The translations under genes and the position numbers were made by a program. The notes beneath the pieces are model-generated. The model was not told the DNA's origin. It did not search any database and was given only the letters and a program-made list of their open reading frames with translations. A DNA stretch of 20,154 nt from Legionellales bacterium UBA2469 (GTDB lineage: Bacteria; Pseudomonadota; Gammaproteobacteria; Legionellales; Legionellaceae): positions 1 to 20,154 of the forward strand of contig DDPL01000033.1 in assembly GCA_002342175.1 (NCBI GenBank), in the 5' to 3' direction. Each line of letters begins with the position of its first letter. Positions within the stretch are counted from its first letter, which is position 1. Below, one piece after another: positions 7,032 to 15,134 of the stretch.

Positions 7032-8243
7032 TTAATCCATACAAGCTTCATCCAAAATCATCTCCGCAAAGGCAAAGGAGCTGGTAAATGCTGGCGATAT
7101 TGCATTTAAAACATGAATAGAGGATTCCGTTTTCTCAAAGATGTAATCCATCTCTAATGCCTTGGTTTTCTTATTCATCAATTGGGGGCGAATACCGGCT
7201 TTATCGCTGCTAATTAAATCTTCCATGTTTAATGAAGGTAAAAGTTTTTTTGCACCTTCAAAAAATACTCGTTTACTGTATTTCATCAACTCTGACTGAG
7301 CAACTTTTCTAAAGTCATTTTCATTAGACCAGAAAAGTTTACCCATTTGATAAAATAACTCACTCGCTTCTTGATAATTTACCCCGTTTAATCGGGTATA
7401 ATTCTCTCGTCCTAAAACAGGAATTGCTGTCGGACCCACATAGACGTCTCCACCCAAAGAACGGGTAAAATGAACACCAAGAAATGGCGTTGCAATATTT
7501 GGAACCGGATAAATATTTGAATTTACCTTTTTTGCTGATTCTGACGTCATCTTATAATAAATACCTTTAAATGGTAGTAAAGTATAAGACTGGCTTAATC
7601 CCTCCATTCGAGCCAGTTGGTCCGCATACGCTCCAGCACAATTAAATAGATAGCCATAATGAAACTCAGCTTGCGTGGTTTTTAATTTTTTCTTGTCAGT
7701 GTGTATTTCGACCACTTTACTATCAAGAAAAAACTGCACACCCTCTTGAATAAGCAAATTTTTTAATTTCTGCAGTACTGCTTTATTATCTATCATGGAT
7801 GTTGTCGGACAATAAATGGCTTTTTCGGCAGGATACGAAAACGGTTCTAATTTCAATAATTGTTTTGAATCAATGAGCTCAGCAGGAATCCCATTGTCCT
7901 TCGCATTTTTCATTAAATTTTGCATCGTTGGGTATAAAGTTTCGCATGTTGGAACAATCACTTTACCGCCATTAAAATGCGGGATTTGATGTTCTTTTGC
8001 AAACGCTAACATTTTAGCAGATCCCCTAGCACATACTTTGGCTTTTAAACTATCCTCACGATAAAAAATACCACAATGTAACACTCCGCTATTTCGACCA
8101 CTGGCATGTTTGCCAATATCGGATTCCTTTTCTAATATTGCAACTTTAATTTTGGGATGCCGACGAACGAGTTCATAGGCCACACTCATACCTACAATTC
8201 CGGCGCCAATAATGACATAATCATATTCATTTTTATCAATCAT
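7032..8243 (-). CDS. lhgO: FAD-dependent oxidase/dehydrogenase of the L-2-hydroxyglutarate oxidase (LhgO) type
   Basis: This is a 403-residue flavoprotein of the DAO/LhgO superfamily. The N-terminal dinucleotide fold has GAGIVG (13-18) with the ADP-ribose acid in LEKE at the end of the second strand. It is followed by the family-typical SGRNSGVLHCGIFY and a substrate domain with a conserved late block SDKAGIRPQL. Length and motifs match LhgO, which oxidises L-2-hydroxyglutarate to 2-oxoglutarate and passes electrons to the membrane quinone pool. The ATG overlaps the mtnA stop (ATGA at 8243-8240), so translation is probably coupled to mtnA. No 2-hydroxyglutarate metabolism is visible nearby. 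The real substrate may therefore be another 2-hydroxy acid connected with the salvage or sugar pathway. The superfamily is certain, the LhgO subfamily likely, and the substrate open. Confidence 0.85.
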   Translation of the reverse strand: MIDKNEYDYVIIGAGIVGMSVAYELVRRHPKIKVAILEKESDIGKHASGRNSGVLHCGIFYREDSLKAKVCARGSAKMLAFAKEHQIPHFNGGKVIVPTCETLYPTMQNLMKNAKDNGIPAELIDSKQLLKLEPFSYPAEKAIYCPTTSMIDNKAVLQKLKNLLIQEGVQFFLDSKVVEIHTDKKKLKTTQAEFHYGYLFNCAGAYADQLARMEGLSQSYTLLPFKGIYYKMTSESAKKVNSNIYPVPNIATPFLGVHFTRSLGGDVYVGPTAIPVLGRENYTRLNGVNYQEASELFYQMGKLFWSNENDFRKVAQSELMKYSKRVFFEGAKKLLPSLNMEDLISSDKAGIRPQLMNKKTKALEMDYIFEKTESSIHVLNAISPAFTSSFAFAEMILDEACMD

Positions 8244-9274
8244 TTTGCTTTTCCTTGAAAATCAAAATATCCTTCTTCGGTAATGATTGCAGTTATTAAT
8301 TCCGCTGGTGTCACATCAAATGAGGGGTTTCGAACATTTACCCCTTCGGCCGCCCATAAGTAATCTCTAAAACCTTTCACTTCATTTTCAGCGCGTTCTT
8401 CAATAGGAATATCGGCACCTGTCGCAATGCTCATATCAATAGTAGATGTTGGGCATGCAACATAAAATGGAATATTATGTCGTTTTGCAAGAACTGCAAC
8501 CATATATGTGCCTATTTTATTGGCTACATCACCATTGGCTGCCACTCTATCTGCACCAACAATGACGGCATCGATTTCACCTTTAGACATCATGTAACCT
8601 GCCATATTGTCCGTAATCAATGTAACAGGAATTCCCTCTTGAACCATCTCCCAAGCCGTCAATCGAGCCCCTTGTAAGAATGGTCGGGTTTCATCAGCAA
8701 TCACTGATATTTTTTTCCCTGATTCTACAGCGCTTCTTAAAATACCCAATGCGGTACCATGTCCTGCAGTTGCCAAAGCACCCGCATTGCAATGTGTTAA
8801 TACACGTGCTCCATCTTGCAATAATTTGGCACCGTTTTCACCCATAGCTCGATTAATACGAATGTCATCTAAATATAAATCATGTGCCTTTTTGATTAAA
8901 ATATTGGCAATTGCTTCCGGCGTTTCATCCATTAGTGTATCTAACTCGGCTTGCATTTTTTCTAATGCCCAAAAGAGATTAACGGCTGTTGGGCGGCTTG
9001 CAGCAAGCTCAGTAAATGCCTTATTCATCGATGCGTGAAAAGATTCAGTGGATAAATCCTTTAATCGTAATGCTTCCAAAGCAATTCCATATGCAGCAGC
9101 AACCCCAATTGCAGGAGCGCCACGAACAACCATTTCCTTAATTCCTTTTGCAACTTCTTCAGCAGATGAATATGCAATATATTCAAAACGTTCTGGAAGA
9201 ACGCGTTGGTCTATCATTTCTAAACATTCATTGTTCCATCGCATGGTTTGAATACTGACATTTTCTGCTAACAT
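8240..9274 (-). CDS. mtnA: S-methyl-5-thioribose-1-phosphate isomerase (MtnA), also 5-deoxyribose-1-phosphate isomerase
   Basis: This 344-residue protein has the full MtnA signature: RGAPAIGVAAAYG (51-63), RPTAVNLFWAL (94-104), THCNAGALATAGHG (160-173) with the catalytic Cys162, RPFLQGARLTAWE (197-209) and GADRVAANGDVANKIGT (240-256) with the catalytic Asp242. It isomerises methylthioribose 1-phosphate to methylthioribulose 1-phosphate. In the DHAP shunt it also acts on 5-deoxyribose 1-phosphate. It is not an eIF2B subunit, as the isomerase-specific Cys and Asp are present. The start is ATG with AGGGA upstream, 17 bases after the apt stop, and it overlaps the FAD oxidase gene by ATGA. Together with mtnP, ald2 and apt it forms a complete salvage set. 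mtnK and mtnBCD are not in the window. Confidence 0.96.
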   Translation of the reverse strand: MLAENVSIQTMRWNNECLEMIDQRVLPERFEYIAYSSAEEVAKGIKEMVVRGAPAIGVAAAYGIALEALRLKDLSTESFHASMNKAFTELAASRPTAVNLFWALEKMQAELDTLMDETPEAIANILIKKAHDLYLDDIRINRAMGENGAKLLQDGARVLTHCNAGALATAGHGTALGILRSAVESGKKISVIADETRPFLQGARLTAWEMVQEGIPVTLITDNMAGYMMSKGEIDAVIVGADRVAANGDVANKIGTYMVAVLAKRHNIPFYVACPTSTIDMSIATGADIPIEERAENEVKGFRDYLWAAEGVNVRNPSFDVTPAELITAIITEEGYFDFQGKAK

Positions 9275-9291
9275 AAAAAGTTCCCTATCGA

Positions 9292-9816
9292 TTAATCATT
9301 AAAGCTGCAAACTGAAAAAACTGAGCATCCATGCTCTTCTAATCGTTGTCGTCCACCCAAATGAGGTAAATCAATAACAAAGCCACAACCTAAAAGATTT
9401 GCATCTAGTTTTTTTAACAGTTCGCAAGCAGCATATGCTGTTCCACCTGTTGCAATCAAATCATCGATGATCACAACTTTTTCACCAGGCTTGATGGCAT
9501 CTACATGGATTTCAATTGAATCATTTCCATATTCCAAGGCATATTCCTGAGAAATCGTTTCAGATGGTAATTTTCCTTTTTTACGAATAGGCACAAATCC
9601 TTTTCCCAATTCCTGGGCAAGGCTTGCACCAAATATAAATCCACGTGACTCAATACCTACAATTTTATCGATATCTTGATTACGATATTGATCTGCAAAT
9701 TTTTGAATCGTTAATCGAAATGCATTTGCATCTTTTAATAAGGTTGTAATATCTCTAAATAAAACACCTGGAATGGGATAATCTGGAATTTCACGAATGG
9801 ATTCTTCTATGCTCAT
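9292..9816 (-). CDS. apt: Adenine phosphoribosyltransferase
   Basis: This 174-residue type I PRTase matches the usual APRT length (about 170-180). It carries the N-terminal [15 protein letters not shown] block (10-24), [10 protein letters not shown] (54-63) and the PRPP-binding loop [14 protein letters not shown] (114-127). It converts adenine plus PRPP to AMP. Here it lies between the aldolase and mtnA, so its job is most simply to recover the adenine released by the neighbouring MTA/5'-deoxyadenosine phosphorylase and pull that reaction forward. The start ATG has AAAGGA 6-7 bases upstream and lies 11 bases after the aldolase stop. Whether it is the only apt gene of the genome cannot be judged here. 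A dedicated extra copy would support a self-contained cassette. Confidence 0.95.
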   Translation of the reverse strand: MSIEESIREIPDYPIPGVLFRDITTLLKDANAFRLTIQKFADQYRNQDIDKIVGIESRGFIFGASLAQELGKGFVPIRKKGKLPSETISQEYALEYGNDSIEIHVDAIKPGEKVVIIDDLIATGGTAYAACELLKKLDANLLGCGFVIDLPHLGGRQRLEEHGCSVFSVCSFND

Positions 9817-9827
9817 TTGATGTCCTT

Positions 9828-10472
9828 TTATTTATAGGTTTTAAAGCGCTCAATCACTTCCAGCATTTGAGAACTTGAAAGAATATGCATATTGTCGGTT
9901 TGCAATAAACGCCAATACTGCTCAGAAAGATTTTCCACTTCAATACTCATATCATAAGCTTTTTTTAAGTTTTCACCTAAAGCAATTAATCCATGATTAG
10001 CGAGTAGACATGCCCAACGCTCTCGCAATGCTTCGATTGCATAATTAGAGAGTTCTTGGCTTCCAAAAAGCGCATAAGGGGCACAACGAATGGAATCTCC
10101 ACCTGCCATTGCAATCATATAATGAAACGATGGGATGTCTTTATGCATACAAGCAAGTGTGGTGGAATACATGGAGTGGGTATGCACAATTCCACCGACT
10201 TCAGGGCGAGATAAATAGATATCTTTATGAAATCGCCATTCACTCGATGGTTTTTTTCCTTCGAGTATTTCTCCATCAAAATTTAAAAATACGATATCTT
10301 CAGGTTTCATATCTAACGGAGATAAAGCCGATGGGGTGATTAAAAAACCACCCTCCACACGACAAGAAGCATTCCCTGAAGACCCTTTATTCATGCCTTG
10401 CTGCATGAGGTCATACATCACCTGACACAGCTGAACCCTTAGATTATACGTCTTAGATTTTGCCAATAACAT
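9828..10472 (-). CDS. ald2: Class II (zinc) aldolase, Ald2-like 5-deoxyribulose/methylthioribulose-1-phosphate aldolase
   Basis: This is a 214-residue class II aldolase/adducin-family enzyme. Zinc ligands are visible as H97 and H99 (VHTHS) and H160 (ANHG), and Glu78 in [11 protein letters not shown] aligns with the catalytic acid of L-fuculose-phosphate aldolase. The family also includes MtnB, the methylthioribulose-1-phosphate dehydratase. Here the [18 protein letters not shown] and IRCAPYA...FG blocks look like the Ald2 group that cleaves 5-deoxyribulose 1-phosphate or methylthioribulose 1-phosphate to DHAP plus acetaldehyde or methylthioacetaldehyde. The absence of mtnC and mtnD nearby agrees with an aldolase. 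The start ATG has AAGAGG 6 bases upstream and begins one base after the mtnP stop. Plain fuculose-phosphate aldolase is an alternative, but no fucose or rhamnose catabolic gene is present. Family firm; substrate inferred from motif impression and context. Confidence 0.85.
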   Translation of the reverse strand: MLLAKSKTYNLRVQLCQVMYDLMQQGMNKGSSGNASCRVEGGFLITPSALSPLDMKPEDIVFLNFDGEILEGKKPSSEWRFHKDIYLSRPEVGGIVHTHSMYSTTLACMHKDIPSFHYMIAMAGGDSIRCAPYALFGSQELSNYAIEALRERWACLLANHGLIALGENLKKAYDMSIEVENLSEQYWRLLQTDNMHILSSSQMLEVIERFKTYK

Positions 10473-10473
10473 T

Positions 10474-11340
10474 CTAAGCCTCTTGCTCTTGGCGATTTAA
10501 CAGACACTCTAAGTTTTGTAAGACTTGTTTATCTTTGGCAAAATCAGCGGTCATGATTGCATTATTCAAGGCATGCTGACATACACACGAAGCAGAATGC
10601 TTGTCTTTTGATACTTCAGGAATGAGCTTCTGCACAAGTTCAACAGCTTTTTTAGAATTACTCACGGATGTTTCAATAATTTGTTGAACCGTGACATGAT
10701 CATGGTTTGGGTGCCAACAATCGTAATCGGTTACCATGGCAAGCGTTGCATAACACATTTCAGCCTCCCGGGCGAGTTTTGCTTCAGGCATGTTTGTCAT
10801 TCCTATCACATCACATCCCCAAGACCGATACATTTTTGATTCGGCTTTCGTTGAAAACTGAGGTCCTTCCATCACAAGGTAAGTCCCATTTCGTACAATA
10901 GGAAAATCTAATGCTTTTCCTTGTTGTTCTAAATGATCACCTAATCTGTGACAAATCGGTTCTGCTAAAGAAACATGCGCTACACATCCGGTTTCAAAAA
11001 AGCTCTTTTTTCTTGCAATGGTTCTATCAATAAATTGATCAACGACAACAAATGTTCCAGGAGATAATTCTTCTTGCAAAGAACCCACCGCACTTATCGA
11101 AATAATTTGAGTGACACCTAATTTTTTTAAAGCAAAAATATTCGCTCGATAATTAATTGATGAGGGGGAAATGAAGTGCCCACGACCATGTCTTGGCAAA
11201 AATGCAAAGCGACATCCTTGAATGTCACCTAGCATGATTTGGTCAGATGGATGACCAAAAGGCGTTTCCACTGTTACCCATTCCTGATTTTCTATACCTT
11301 GTAACTGAGAAATTCCACTTCCACCAATCAATCCAATCAT
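10474..11340 (-). CDS. mtnP: S-methyl-5'-thioadenosine phosphorylase (MtnP/MTAP), probably also cleaving 5'-deoxyadenosine
   Basis: This 288-residue enzyme belongs to the PNP/MTAP family. The phosphate-binding GGSG (6-9) and PRHGRGH (49-55), the ISAVGSL block, MEGPQFSTKAES (157-168) and TDYDCWH (204-210, purine-recognition Asp) are those of true MTA phosphorylases, including human MTAP. It splits MTA to adenine and methylthioribose 1-phosphate. Family members in the DHAP shunt also use 5'-deoxyadenosine. I chose ATG at 11340 over a GTG at 11349: AGGTGA lies 7 bases before the ATG, and the family starts with MIGxIGGSG at this point. With this start it begins one base after the radical SAM stop, so the pair is likely coupled. 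No mtnK is needed, since phosphorolysis already yields the 1-phosphate. Confidence 0.95.
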   Translation of the reverse strand: MIGLIGGSGISQLQGIENQEWVTVETPFGHPSDQIMLGDIQGCRFAFLPRHGRGHFISPSSINYRANIFALKKLGVTQIISISAVGSLQEELSPGTFVVVDQFIDRTIARKKSFFETGCVAHVSLAEPICHRLGDHLEQQGKALDFPIVRNGTYLVMEGPQFSTKAESKMYRSWGCDVIGMTNMPEAKLAREAEMCYATLAMVTDYDCWHPNHDHVTVQQIIETSVSNSKKAVELVQKLIPEVSKDKHSASCVCQHALNNAIMTADFAKDKQVLQNLECLLNRQEQEA

Positions 11341-11341
11341 T

Positions 11342-12820
11342 CTAATCACCTAAAATTTTTCTTTTTAATTTAATTTTTGTCATTTGATTCAAGTGTTCAA
11401 CAACACCTGAGCCAAACTTCTCATTAACCAATTCTAAATATTTAGGATGGGTAAAATATTTCATAAACGCTTCATCTCTAAACTTTAAAACTTCTGCATT
11501 GGTTAATTTTTCAGTTCTTAATGGAAAAGCTTCATAACTGTGTTGTGAATATCCAATCCATGATTCTGGAAGTGGCCATTCATTTTCAACCGCCATATCA
11601 TAAAGTTTAGATCCTGGATAAGCCATCGCACAGTAGAAGTTTGCGAATTCACAATTAGCTTCCAAAGCCAAATCTAGGGTTTCTTGCATTGACTCGTGTG
11701 TATCGTCTGGCAACCCAAAAATATAGTTACCAATCACGTATATTCCAGCTTCTTGAATTTTTCGAACTGTTCCGATGATATCAATTGATCCAAAGCGTCC
11801 TTTTTCAACACCATCACGTACATGCTTACTACCTGACTCAATCCCTAGTGCTAACCAACGAACACCTGCACGTTTTAATTTATCCAAAAATTCATCTTTT
11901 ACAGTATCGACACGTGCGTATGCCCAAATATTTAAATCGTATCCTCGTTCAATAATTTTATCGCAAATACCCATCACATGAGCTGCTTTTAAAACAAACA
12001 TCTCGTCAACAAATTTGATATTTTTAACACCATATTTATTCACTAACACATCAATTTCTTCGATAACTGAATCGGGAGACCACATGCGATAGGAAGAACG
12101 ACCAAATGGGGCATTAATACAACAAAAAGTACATTTGTATGGACAGCCCAAACTGGTATGCATCGACACGTAAGGTTGTCTATCAAAAATATGATCGAAA
12201 CAATGCCAATTGTGCGCACGATATTTTTCCATGGGCAGTAAATCCCAGGCTGCTCCTGGCATTTCTTGATCAAGTTCTTTCATCAACAAACCGGGTTCAT
12301 TACGTTTAACTGCATCATTTTCCCAATACCACATGCTGGGTACGTCACTGAAATCTTGATGACCTTCTTTCAATGCTTTTAAGGTCATATAGATGGTTTC
12401 AGGACCTTCTCTATCACATACAAAATCAACATCTTCTTCTCTTAATGTACGCTCAGGCAAAGCTGATGGGTGCGTCCCTGTAATTAAGATTTTGACCCCT
12501 GGAATTTTTGCCTTAATTTCCGTACAAGTTTCACCGGCTGCTGGCATATTTTGTGTCGACGCAGAAGGTTGGAATCCATAAACGACCATCACAACTAATG
12601 TTGGGTTGTAATGATCTTTAATATAATTCGCAACACCTTCAGGACTGAAGTTATTTGCAGGAGCATCAACAATAGCAACACTAAATCCTTTACGTCGAAT
12701 GTATTCAGCAAACATGGCTGCAAGTGATGGCGGCTCAATTGCTGAAAAATCATTACCTAATTCTTGATAAACGGCTTTTCTATCGCCGGGATTTACAAAA
12801 ACAACATCAATATTTTTCAT
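11342..12820 (-). CDS. Radical SAM protein with N-terminal cobalamin-binding-like domain (BchE-type class)
   Basis: This is a 492-residue protein. Residues 1-150 have the Rossmann-like B12-binding layout (PPSLAAMFAEYIRRKGF, ILITGTHPSALP) but no visible D-x-H-x-x-G motif. Any cobalamin would thus be bound without the usual His ligand, or not at all. The radical SAM core has the 4Fe-4S motif C226-x3-C230-x2-C233, an extra C234, a SAM-binding GIESG (326-330) and GNYIFGLPDDT (364-374). A C-terminal helical part follows. Such enzymes methylate or rearrange unactivated carbons and release 5'-deoxyadenosine. The start ATG is preceded by AAGGAT that overlaps the SDR stop. It lies between the heptose/SDR genes and the MTA/5'-deoxyadenosine salvage genes, the first of which starts one base after its stop. 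Its substrate is probably a nucleotide sugar or a glycan precursor (inference). Confidence 0.88.
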   Translation of the reverse strand: MKNIDVVFVNPGDRKAVYQELGNDFSAIEPPSLAAMFAEYIRRKGFSVAIVDAPANNFSPEGVANYIKDHYNPTLVVMVVYGFQPSASTQNMPAAGETCTEIKAKIPGVKILITGTHPSALPERTLREEDVDFVCDREGPETIYMTLKALKEGHQDFSDVPSMWYWENDAVKRNEPGLLMKELDQEMPGAAWDLLPMEKYRAHNWHCFDHIFDRQPYVSMHTSLGCPYKCTFCCINAPFGRSSYRMWSPDSVIEEIDVLVNKYGVKNIKFVDEMFVLKAAHVMGICDKIIERGYDLNIWAYARVDTVKDEFLDKLKRAGVRWLALGIESGSKHVRDGVEKGRFGSIDIIGTVRKIQEAGIYVIGNYIFGLPDDTHESMQETLDLALEANCEFANFYCAMAYPGSKLYDMAVENEWPLPESWIGYSQHSYEAFPLRTEKLTNAEVLKFRDEAFMKYFTHPKYLELVNEKFGSGVVEHLNQMTKIKLKRKILGD

Positions 12821-12832
12821 AATGCTTTATCC

Positions 12833-13771
12833 TTAAACATTACTGTATAACGAATTTTTAATCATGGTGTAGCCTTTGATCAATTCTGAAATTCCCTGAT
12901 CAAGACCAACAACCGTTTGAAACCCTGTATTTGCTAGTTTTTCATTTGAAACGATATAGTTTCTCTGGTCAGGATCTTTTCCTACTGGCGCGTCAATGAC
13001 CACGAAATCAGGAATTTGCTTCTGAATTCGTTCACATAATTCTTTCTTAGAAATGTTCGCTTCTGATAAGCCCACATTATAGATATTGCCTTTCATCTTA
13101 TCAAAATTCGCAATACCATGTTGGAAAACGCGTGAGACATCACGTACATGTACATAATTTCTTTTAAAACTGCTTTCAAACAACACCACAAATTTATCGT
13201 GCACAGCTCTATAGGTAAAATCATTCACCAATAAGTCAATTCTCATACGAGGTGACATTCCAAATACGGTCGCTAAACGAAAGCTAATCGCATTCGGATG
13301 TTGTAATAATTTTTCCTCAACCTTCACTTTTTCTTTTGCATATAACGAAATTGGACGAAGTGGTGATTCTTCAGTACAGTAATTATTTTCATCACCTGAC
13401 CCATAGGCACTATTGGTGGTTGGCATTAAAATGCGTTGGTCTTTAGAGATCAACGATAACATCATTTCAATCGCATCATGGTTGACTGTTGTTGCGCCAA
13501 CAGGATCTTGATTACATAAGGGGGCACCTACCAATGCCGCTAAAGGAATAATGACATCTGCATCTTTAACCGCTTTTTGCATGGTTTCTTTGATACGAAT
13601 ATCACCCTTCATCACATTAAAATTGGGATGATAGCAAATGTGTTGTAAGCTGGTTTGTTTATAATAAAAATTATCTAAAACGGTTACTTTATGCCCTGCA
13701 TTTAATAAATCAGGCACCAACACTGATCCTATATACCCTGCTCCACCTGTTACTAAAATATTATACGTCAT
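12833..13771 (-). CDS. NAD-dependent epimerase/reductase (extended SDR) acting on a nucleotide sugar
   Basis: This 312-residue extended SDR has the NAD-binding TGGAGYIG (8-15), Asp57 in KGDIR, and the catalytic Ser121 (TTNSAYGSG) with Tyr144 and Lys148 (YAKEK). It lacks the Asp-Glu pair after the Thr/Ser that marks 4,6-dehydratases. It is therefore more likely an epimerase or 4-keto reductase than a dehydratase. C-terminal blocks RNYVHVRDVSRVF and NVGLSEANISK are typical of sugar-nucleotide epimerases. It lies between gmhA and the radical SAM gene with gaps of 16 and 12 bases and an AGAGGGA before its ATG. This suggests it acts on the GDP-heptose made by the upstream genes or on its oxidised or dehydrated derivative. 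The specific reaction is not recognisable from sequence. Confidence 0.87.
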   Translation of the reverse strand: MTYNILVTGGAGYIGSVLVPDLLNAGHKVTVLDNFYYKQTSLQHICYHPNFNVMKGDIRIKETMQKAVKDADVIIPLAALVGAPLCNQDPVGATTVNHDAIEMMLSLISKDQRILMPTTNSAYGSGDENNYCTEESPLRPISLYAKEKVKVEEKLLQHPNAISFRLATVFGMSPRMRIDLLVNDFTYRAVHDKFVVLFESSFKRNYVHVRDVSRVFQHGIANFDKMKGNIYNVGLSEANISKKELCERIQKQIPDFVVIDAPVGKDPDQRNYIVSNEKLANTGFQTVVGLDQGISELIKGYTMIKNSLYSNV

Positions 13772-13787
13772 TTTATCATCCCTCTCG

Positions 13788-14402
13788 TTAAACCATTTCT
13801 GTCGTTATTTCTTTTGAATTCATAAAAAATATTTGTTTTTCCAATCCTTCACATAAAGTGTGGTAAACCATAATATGCATTTCTTGAATGGTGCTGGTGT
13901 ATTGACCTGGCACAATTAAACAATAATCTGCATACATTTTAGCTTCACCGCCTTGATAACCTGTCAGTAGCACACTAGGTATACCTTTTTCATTACAGAC
14001 TTTTAATGCCTCTATAATATTGGGTGATTGACCAGATGTGGTAATGGCTAAAAAGATATCTTTCTCCGTCGCTTTTGCTTGTAGCTGCCGAGAGAATACT
14101 TTTTCATAGCCATAATCATTGCCGATTGCCGTTAAAATTGAAGTGTCTGTTGTAAGCGCTTCCGCAGGTAATGGCGCTCTATCTTGCGCAAGTTTACTAA
14201 CAAACTCTGCCGCTAGATGTTGTGCATCTGCAGCTGAGCCACCATTTCCAGCAATATAAACCCGCCCACCTTGACGGTATTGGCGGAACATCACTTGCAT
14301 CACTTCTTCAAACTGTTGCATAAAGTTATTATTCGCAAGCATCTGCTGGGAAGCTGTCATATTTTCTTTCAAATTACGCTTAAGTATATCCTGTACATTC
14401 AT
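13788..14402 (-). CDS. gmhA: Sedoheptulose-7-phosphate isomerase (GmhA)
   Basis: This 204-residue SIS-domain protein carries AGNGGSAADAQHLAAEF (51-67) with Glu66, TTSGQSPNIIEAL (121-133) and EMHIMVYHTLCEGLE (174-188) with His181. These correspond to the catalytic Glu and His of E. coli GmhA. It converts sedoheptulose 7-phosphate to D-glycero-D-manno-heptose 7-phosphate in the cytoplasm, the first step of activated heptose synthesis. The frame also opens at an ATG at 14429 that overlaps hddC. I choose the ATG at 14402 because TAAGGA lies 7 bases upstream and the resulting N-terminus (MNVQDILKRNLKE) lines up with known GmhA proteins. It follows hddC after 14 bases. The split transketolase upstream can supply its substrate. 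The N-terminus of the longer version shows nothing family-like. Confidence 0.93.
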   Translation of the reverse strand: MNVQDILKRNLKENMTASQQMLANNNFMQQFEEVMQVMFRQYRQGGRVYIAGNGGSAADAQHLAAEFVSKLAQDRAPLPAEALTTDTSILTAIGNDYGYEKVFSRQLQAKATEKDIFLAITTSGQSPNIIEALKVCNEKGIPSVLLTGYQGGEAKMYADYCLIVPGQYTSTIQEMHIMVYHTLCEGLEKQIFFMNSKEITTEMV

Positions 14403-14416
14403 CCAAAAATCCTTAT

Positions 14417-15133
14417 TTATATCAAACATTCCATCCGTTGTTTAAACTGATAGTAATCTTCTGGGATACCAATATCGATAAAACTTTCTTCAAATAATGC
14501 AGCGTAAATGCGTGCACTAGATTGACTTAGTTTTGCAAATACATCCTTTTCAAGTGAACATGCTTCTGTTGTCCATTCACATTTCTGAAAAGCTAGGGGA
14601 TTCATCAAATAGACCCCTCCATTCACCCAAAAATTATCGGGATTCAACTGCACTTGATGAAAATCCAATTGTCCCTGTTTATTAATCAATGGCAAGGGCA
14701 TATAACGTTGTTGGTTACTCGACTCAAATGCAGAAAACATCACATCTGCATGATTCATTTGAGCTTTCATCTTTAATTTTGACAAAGAGACTTCAAAATA
14801 CGTATCACCATTGAGCACCAAGACAGGGGCTTGGGTGTCCACTTGTTTTAAAGCGAGTAACAGTCCACCACCAGTTCCTAAGGGTTGATATTCGATGGCA
14901 TAACTTATCTTAGCATCCTGAAATTCAGTACCCAAATTCTGCACAATATGTTGGTGCATATATCCCACAGACAAAATGAAATGTCGGATTCCCTGTTGGT
15001 ACCAATAATCCATTAAATACACTAAAAATGGTTTATTACCGATTGGTGCCATTGGCTTAGGAACATCTGAGACAGCTGCACGCAATCTTGTTCCTAAACC
15101 ACCAGCTAAAATAATGGCTGTATCAACCTTCAT
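14417..15133 (-). CDS. hddC: D-glycero-alpha-D-manno-heptose 1-phosphate guanylyltransferase-like nucleotidyltransferase (HddC)
   Basis: This 238-residue nucleotidyltransferase has the signature AIILAGGLGTRLR near the N-terminus, VPKPMAPIGNKPF, EYQPLGTGGGLLLAL, the metal-binding LNGDTYF and a terminal FIDIGIPEDYYQF. Size and motifs fit HddC, which makes GDP-heptose from heptose 1-phosphate and GTP. Related mannose- or glucose-1-phosphate enzymes are an alternative on sequence alone. Placement directly before gmhA and in the same run as hddA favours the GDP-D-glycero-alpha-D-manno-heptose route over the ADP-heptose route of LPS core. I take the ATG at 15133, one base after the stop of the DegT-family gene, rather than a GTG at 15145 overlapping it, because family proteins begin just before the IILAGG strand. 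Translation is likely coupled to the upstream gene, as no strong ribosome site is visible. Confidence 0.88.
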   Translation of the reverse strand: MKVDTAIILAGGLGTRLRAAVSDVPKPMAPIGNKPFLVYLMDYWYQQGIRHFILSVGYMHQHIVQNLGTEFQDAKISYAIEYQPLGTGGGLLLALKQVDTQAPVLVLNGDTYFEVSLSKLKMKAQMNHADVMFSAFESSNQQRYMPLPLINKQGQLDFHQVQLNPDNFWVNGGVYLMNPLAFQKCEWTTEACSLEKDVFAKLSQSSARIYAALFEESFIDIGIPEDYYQFKQRMECLI

Positions 15134-15134
15134 T

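Noticed and set aside
8477..9251. Plus-strand open frames opposite mtnA
   Set aside because: They lie fully inside a gene with catalytic motifs in the right frame and show no family sequence or ribosome sites of their own.
14403..14429. Upstream ATG of gmhA overlapping hddC
   Set aside because: The ATG at 14402 has TAAGGA at good spacing and matches the known GmhA N-terminus; the 9 extra residues look like read-through of non-coding sequence.
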